Shown in pieces: positions 61,664-64,000 of a DNA stretch of 64,000 nt. The position numbers and the translations under genes are program-made. Source of the stretch: Mercurialis annua (Eukaryota; Streptophyta; Magnoliopsida; Malpighiales; Euphorbiaceae); assembly GCF_937616625.2 (NCBI RefSeq), contig NC_065570.1, positions 68,971,665 to 69,035,664 on the forward strand, written 5' to 3'. Below the pieces are notes generated by a model. It saw nothing but the letters and a program-made list of their open reading frames with translations. It was not told the origin of the DNA and searched no databases. Each line of letters opens with the position of its first letter. Position 1 is the stretch's first letter.

Positions 61664-62866
61664 GGCTTAATATATTATATAACCCCTAAACTTTATCACT
61701 TTGTTCCATTCGACCTCTAAACTTATTTATTATTCCATTGGACCTCTTAACTATTTTCTTTGTTCTATTTAAAACCTAAATTTTACCATTTTATTCCTTG
61801 TGACATGTGAACTAAATTCGTGTTTCATTAGACCTTTTAACTATAATTTTGTTCTATTTAACCCTCAAACTATACTAGTTGTTCTATTTAACCCTTTAAC
61901 TATTCTTTTTGCCTATTGCACATTTCAACTTTTAATTTTTACCCGTTTAACCTCTTCAAAAATACAAATATTTAATTTCAACCATATTATGTCTAGAATA
62001 AATGCTTAAAAGCATATAAATTAATTTATATACAATGACATATGATTTTTTTAAAAATGTATTTTTTAATAATATTTTTGCAAATTGTTGACGACAGTAT
62101 AAATTAGAAATAAAAGGGTAAAAATAAAAAAAAAATTAAAGTTGATCAAATTATTAAATGATATTACTTCTTGATCATGCAAATGTTTTTTACATTTCAA
62201 CAATAATAAAAGCAGTTTGTCTCTTTTGGTTAACGGTATTTATGAAATACATAAATTTATTATATTTTGATAATATTAAATGAATGTTTAATTGTTTAAA
62301 AAAAATTATAAATTTTAGTGTGTTTCGTAAATTTAACTCAAATTTATAATTTTAGAAATTTTAAGATACCAACTTCTAATTTTTTAATATTTCAAACTTT
62401 TCAAATCAATTACGAATATTTTAAATTTATGTTTAAATTATAAAACACGCTAAAATTCATGATTTTTAAAGTAATTAATCCTTAAATGGATTTTTAAATA
62501 ATATATAAAATACATCGCTCTTTATTTTAAATGTAAGAAACATATTCATATCTTTTCTAAAAAAAATTGAGTGAGAGGTTAAATGGATAAAAAAAGTAGT
62601 TTAGATGTTCATTGAAAAAAAACACTTAATTAAGAGGTTAAATAGAACAAATAGTTTAGTTTGAGGGGTTAAATAGAACAAAAAAAATAGTTAAGAAGTT
62701 CAATGAAACAAAAAATTAGCTTATAGGTCGCATGAAATAAAGTGGGAAAGTTTAGGAGTTAAATAGAATAAAAAAATAGTTAAGAGGTTGAATGAAACAA
62801 AAAAATAATTTAGAAGTCATATGGAATAAAATGCTAAAATTTAGGGGTTAAATAATATATTAAGCC
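61664..62866. mobile_element. 1.2-kb element of the same family (copy I)
   Basis: Termini GGCTTAATATATTATATAAC and the inverted ATATATTAAGCC. Flanking 10-mers ATGGAATTTA (61654-61663) and ATAGGATTTA (62867-62876) match at 8 of 10. The interior from about 62150 to 62520 matches 60850-61160 of copy H. Both are longer than the MITEs elsewhere in the window yet lack any coding frame. Confidence 0.8.
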
Positions 62867-63383
62867 ATAGGATTTATGTTAATCATACTTTTGATAATTC
62901 GCTTTTAACCTTAAAAATAAGACTAAAATTTGTAGTTCGAGTCAACTCCTGAGGATGAGATTGAGTAAAACACCAAAACTAGTATTCTTGGAATTTATAT
63001 CTTTTTCTTTTGGAAAGTTGATTTTAAAAATCAATGGCACATTAATCAATAGTCTTTCAAGCTACATTTGGTAAATTTTCAAGCTAAATTTAGGTGTTTG
63101 ATTTAAATATCTGCCCCCTATTCAAAACTTTTATTTCAATAAGTTGACCGCTTTCAACAAATACGAATGTGCATTCAATTAAAACTGGATTAAAAAATCA
63201 AGCCATACCAAATTTTTAAATATTTGAAATTTTTAAAAATAAAATACGGACTAACTAATCAATTTGGCCTATTTCTTCAGTTCAAATCGAGTTTTTAATT
63301 CAATTTATCCCAAAACCTAACTAAAAGCTTTTCATTTTTAAAAAAAAAAAAGTCGAACCAAAACCAATTATTCAATTTGATTT

Positions 63384-63790
63384 AATTTTTGCACATCCCA
63401 TAGCCGGCTGCATACTTTTCAAGATTATTAGAAGATAAAGACAGATGAACATTGCACAAAGGTTTGTAATAGCCGGCTTCGGTTCCAGAAAATGTTTAAC
63501 TGGTTTAGACCCAATTCATGGTCGGGTTTGCCTGAGCCGGTTCATGGCTCAACGATGACTCTATTTTGGTATAGCAGGCATGATCCCGAGTCAAAACAAA
63601 TTATACTATGTCTACTGACTAATATAAAAGGCAGCATAGAATATTGAGTTGCCAATCTTTAAAATAATGGAGACCCTGCAGTGAATACAACTTTGTTCAT
63701 TCAGAAATGTATTTGCAGTGCCTGACTAATATACACAGCCGGCTGCATACTTTTCAAAGACACATGAATATTGTACAAAAGTTTGCACAT
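63384..63790. repeat. Short direct duplication, AGCCGGCTGCATACTTTTCAA
   Basis: The block starting at 63402 (through CACAAAGGTTTG) recurs at 63738 (through CAAAAGTTTGCACATCC) with a deletion of about 15 bp. TTTTTGCACATCCCATA just before the first copy resembles a hAT terminus (compare 4681 and 5538). Confidence 0.65.
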
Positions 63791-64000
63791 CCTTAAAGCT
63801 ATGACACCAAAAAAGGGAGAAAGAACAAAACAACAGTCATTACAATCTTAAAAGAATCCACCAGACAATCTGAGTGTAGCTAGAATTAGAAAAAAGAATG
63901 GTTATAACATTTATAAATACAGAGAAGTCTTGACGAAACAGATAAAAACAATGTCCGCAGCTGAATTTTCACACAACGAGCTCTCAAAAAATTAACCGAG
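63791..64000 (-). other. Possible 3' end of a gene leaving the window
   Basis: This right-edge stretch is less AT-rich than the preceding repeats. On the minus strand it reads like a T-rich plant 3' untranslated region. No coding frame can be assigned within the window, so this is only a suggestion. Confidence 0.25.

Overview
This is an AT-rich nuclear window from a dicot plant. Three intron-containing plant genes, all on the minus strand, sit among a dense population of small transposons. The sucrose transporter closely resembles my recollection of the castor bean protein, down to the C-terminal end. That points to Malpighiales, perhaps Euphorbiaceae; this is inference from memory, not a database result.

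Genes, in window order. (1) 11553-17578: a 15-exon EMB8-like alpha/beta hydrolase, 554 aa, with a visible Ser-Asp-His triad and membrane segments at both ends. (2) 19559-23786: a 4-exon SUT1/SUC2-type sucrose-proton symporter, 533 aa, with a TATA box about 71 bp before its ATG. (3) 51434-58761: a 12-exon PSK SIMULATOR 1 (PSI1) orthologue, 640 aa, with DUF3475 and DUF668 regions, probably preceded by a non-coding 5' exon near 59.2 kb. All exon borders given here were read from splice sites and keep the reading frame. The three genes are not functionally linked in any obvious way.

The rest is repeat-derived or featureless AT-rich DNA. 0-11 kb: hAT MITEs, MITEs of a 9-10 bp target-duplication group, and tRNA-derived SINEs. 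24-51 kb: no intact gene, but nested elements at 27.3-28.7 kb (three levels) and 30.6-31.9 kb (a solo LTR inside a MITE), a CACTA-like remnant at 34-35.2 kb, Stowaway-like MITEs, two decayed LINE tails and SINEs. 59-64 kb: two adjacent 1.1-1.2 kb elements of the same terminal-repeat group, then a short duplicated segment and what may be the 3' end of a further gene leaving the window.

The most unusual feature is the repeat biology. At least six elements begin with GGC(C/T)TAA-like or related termini, have long imperfect terminal inverted repeats (about 100 bp or more), and are flanked by perfect 9 or 10 bp direct repeats. This suggests one active non-autonomous Mutator-type group. One copy lies in an intron of the sucrose transporter. 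No CRISPR array, rRNA, intact tRNA gene or intact autonomous transposon was found.
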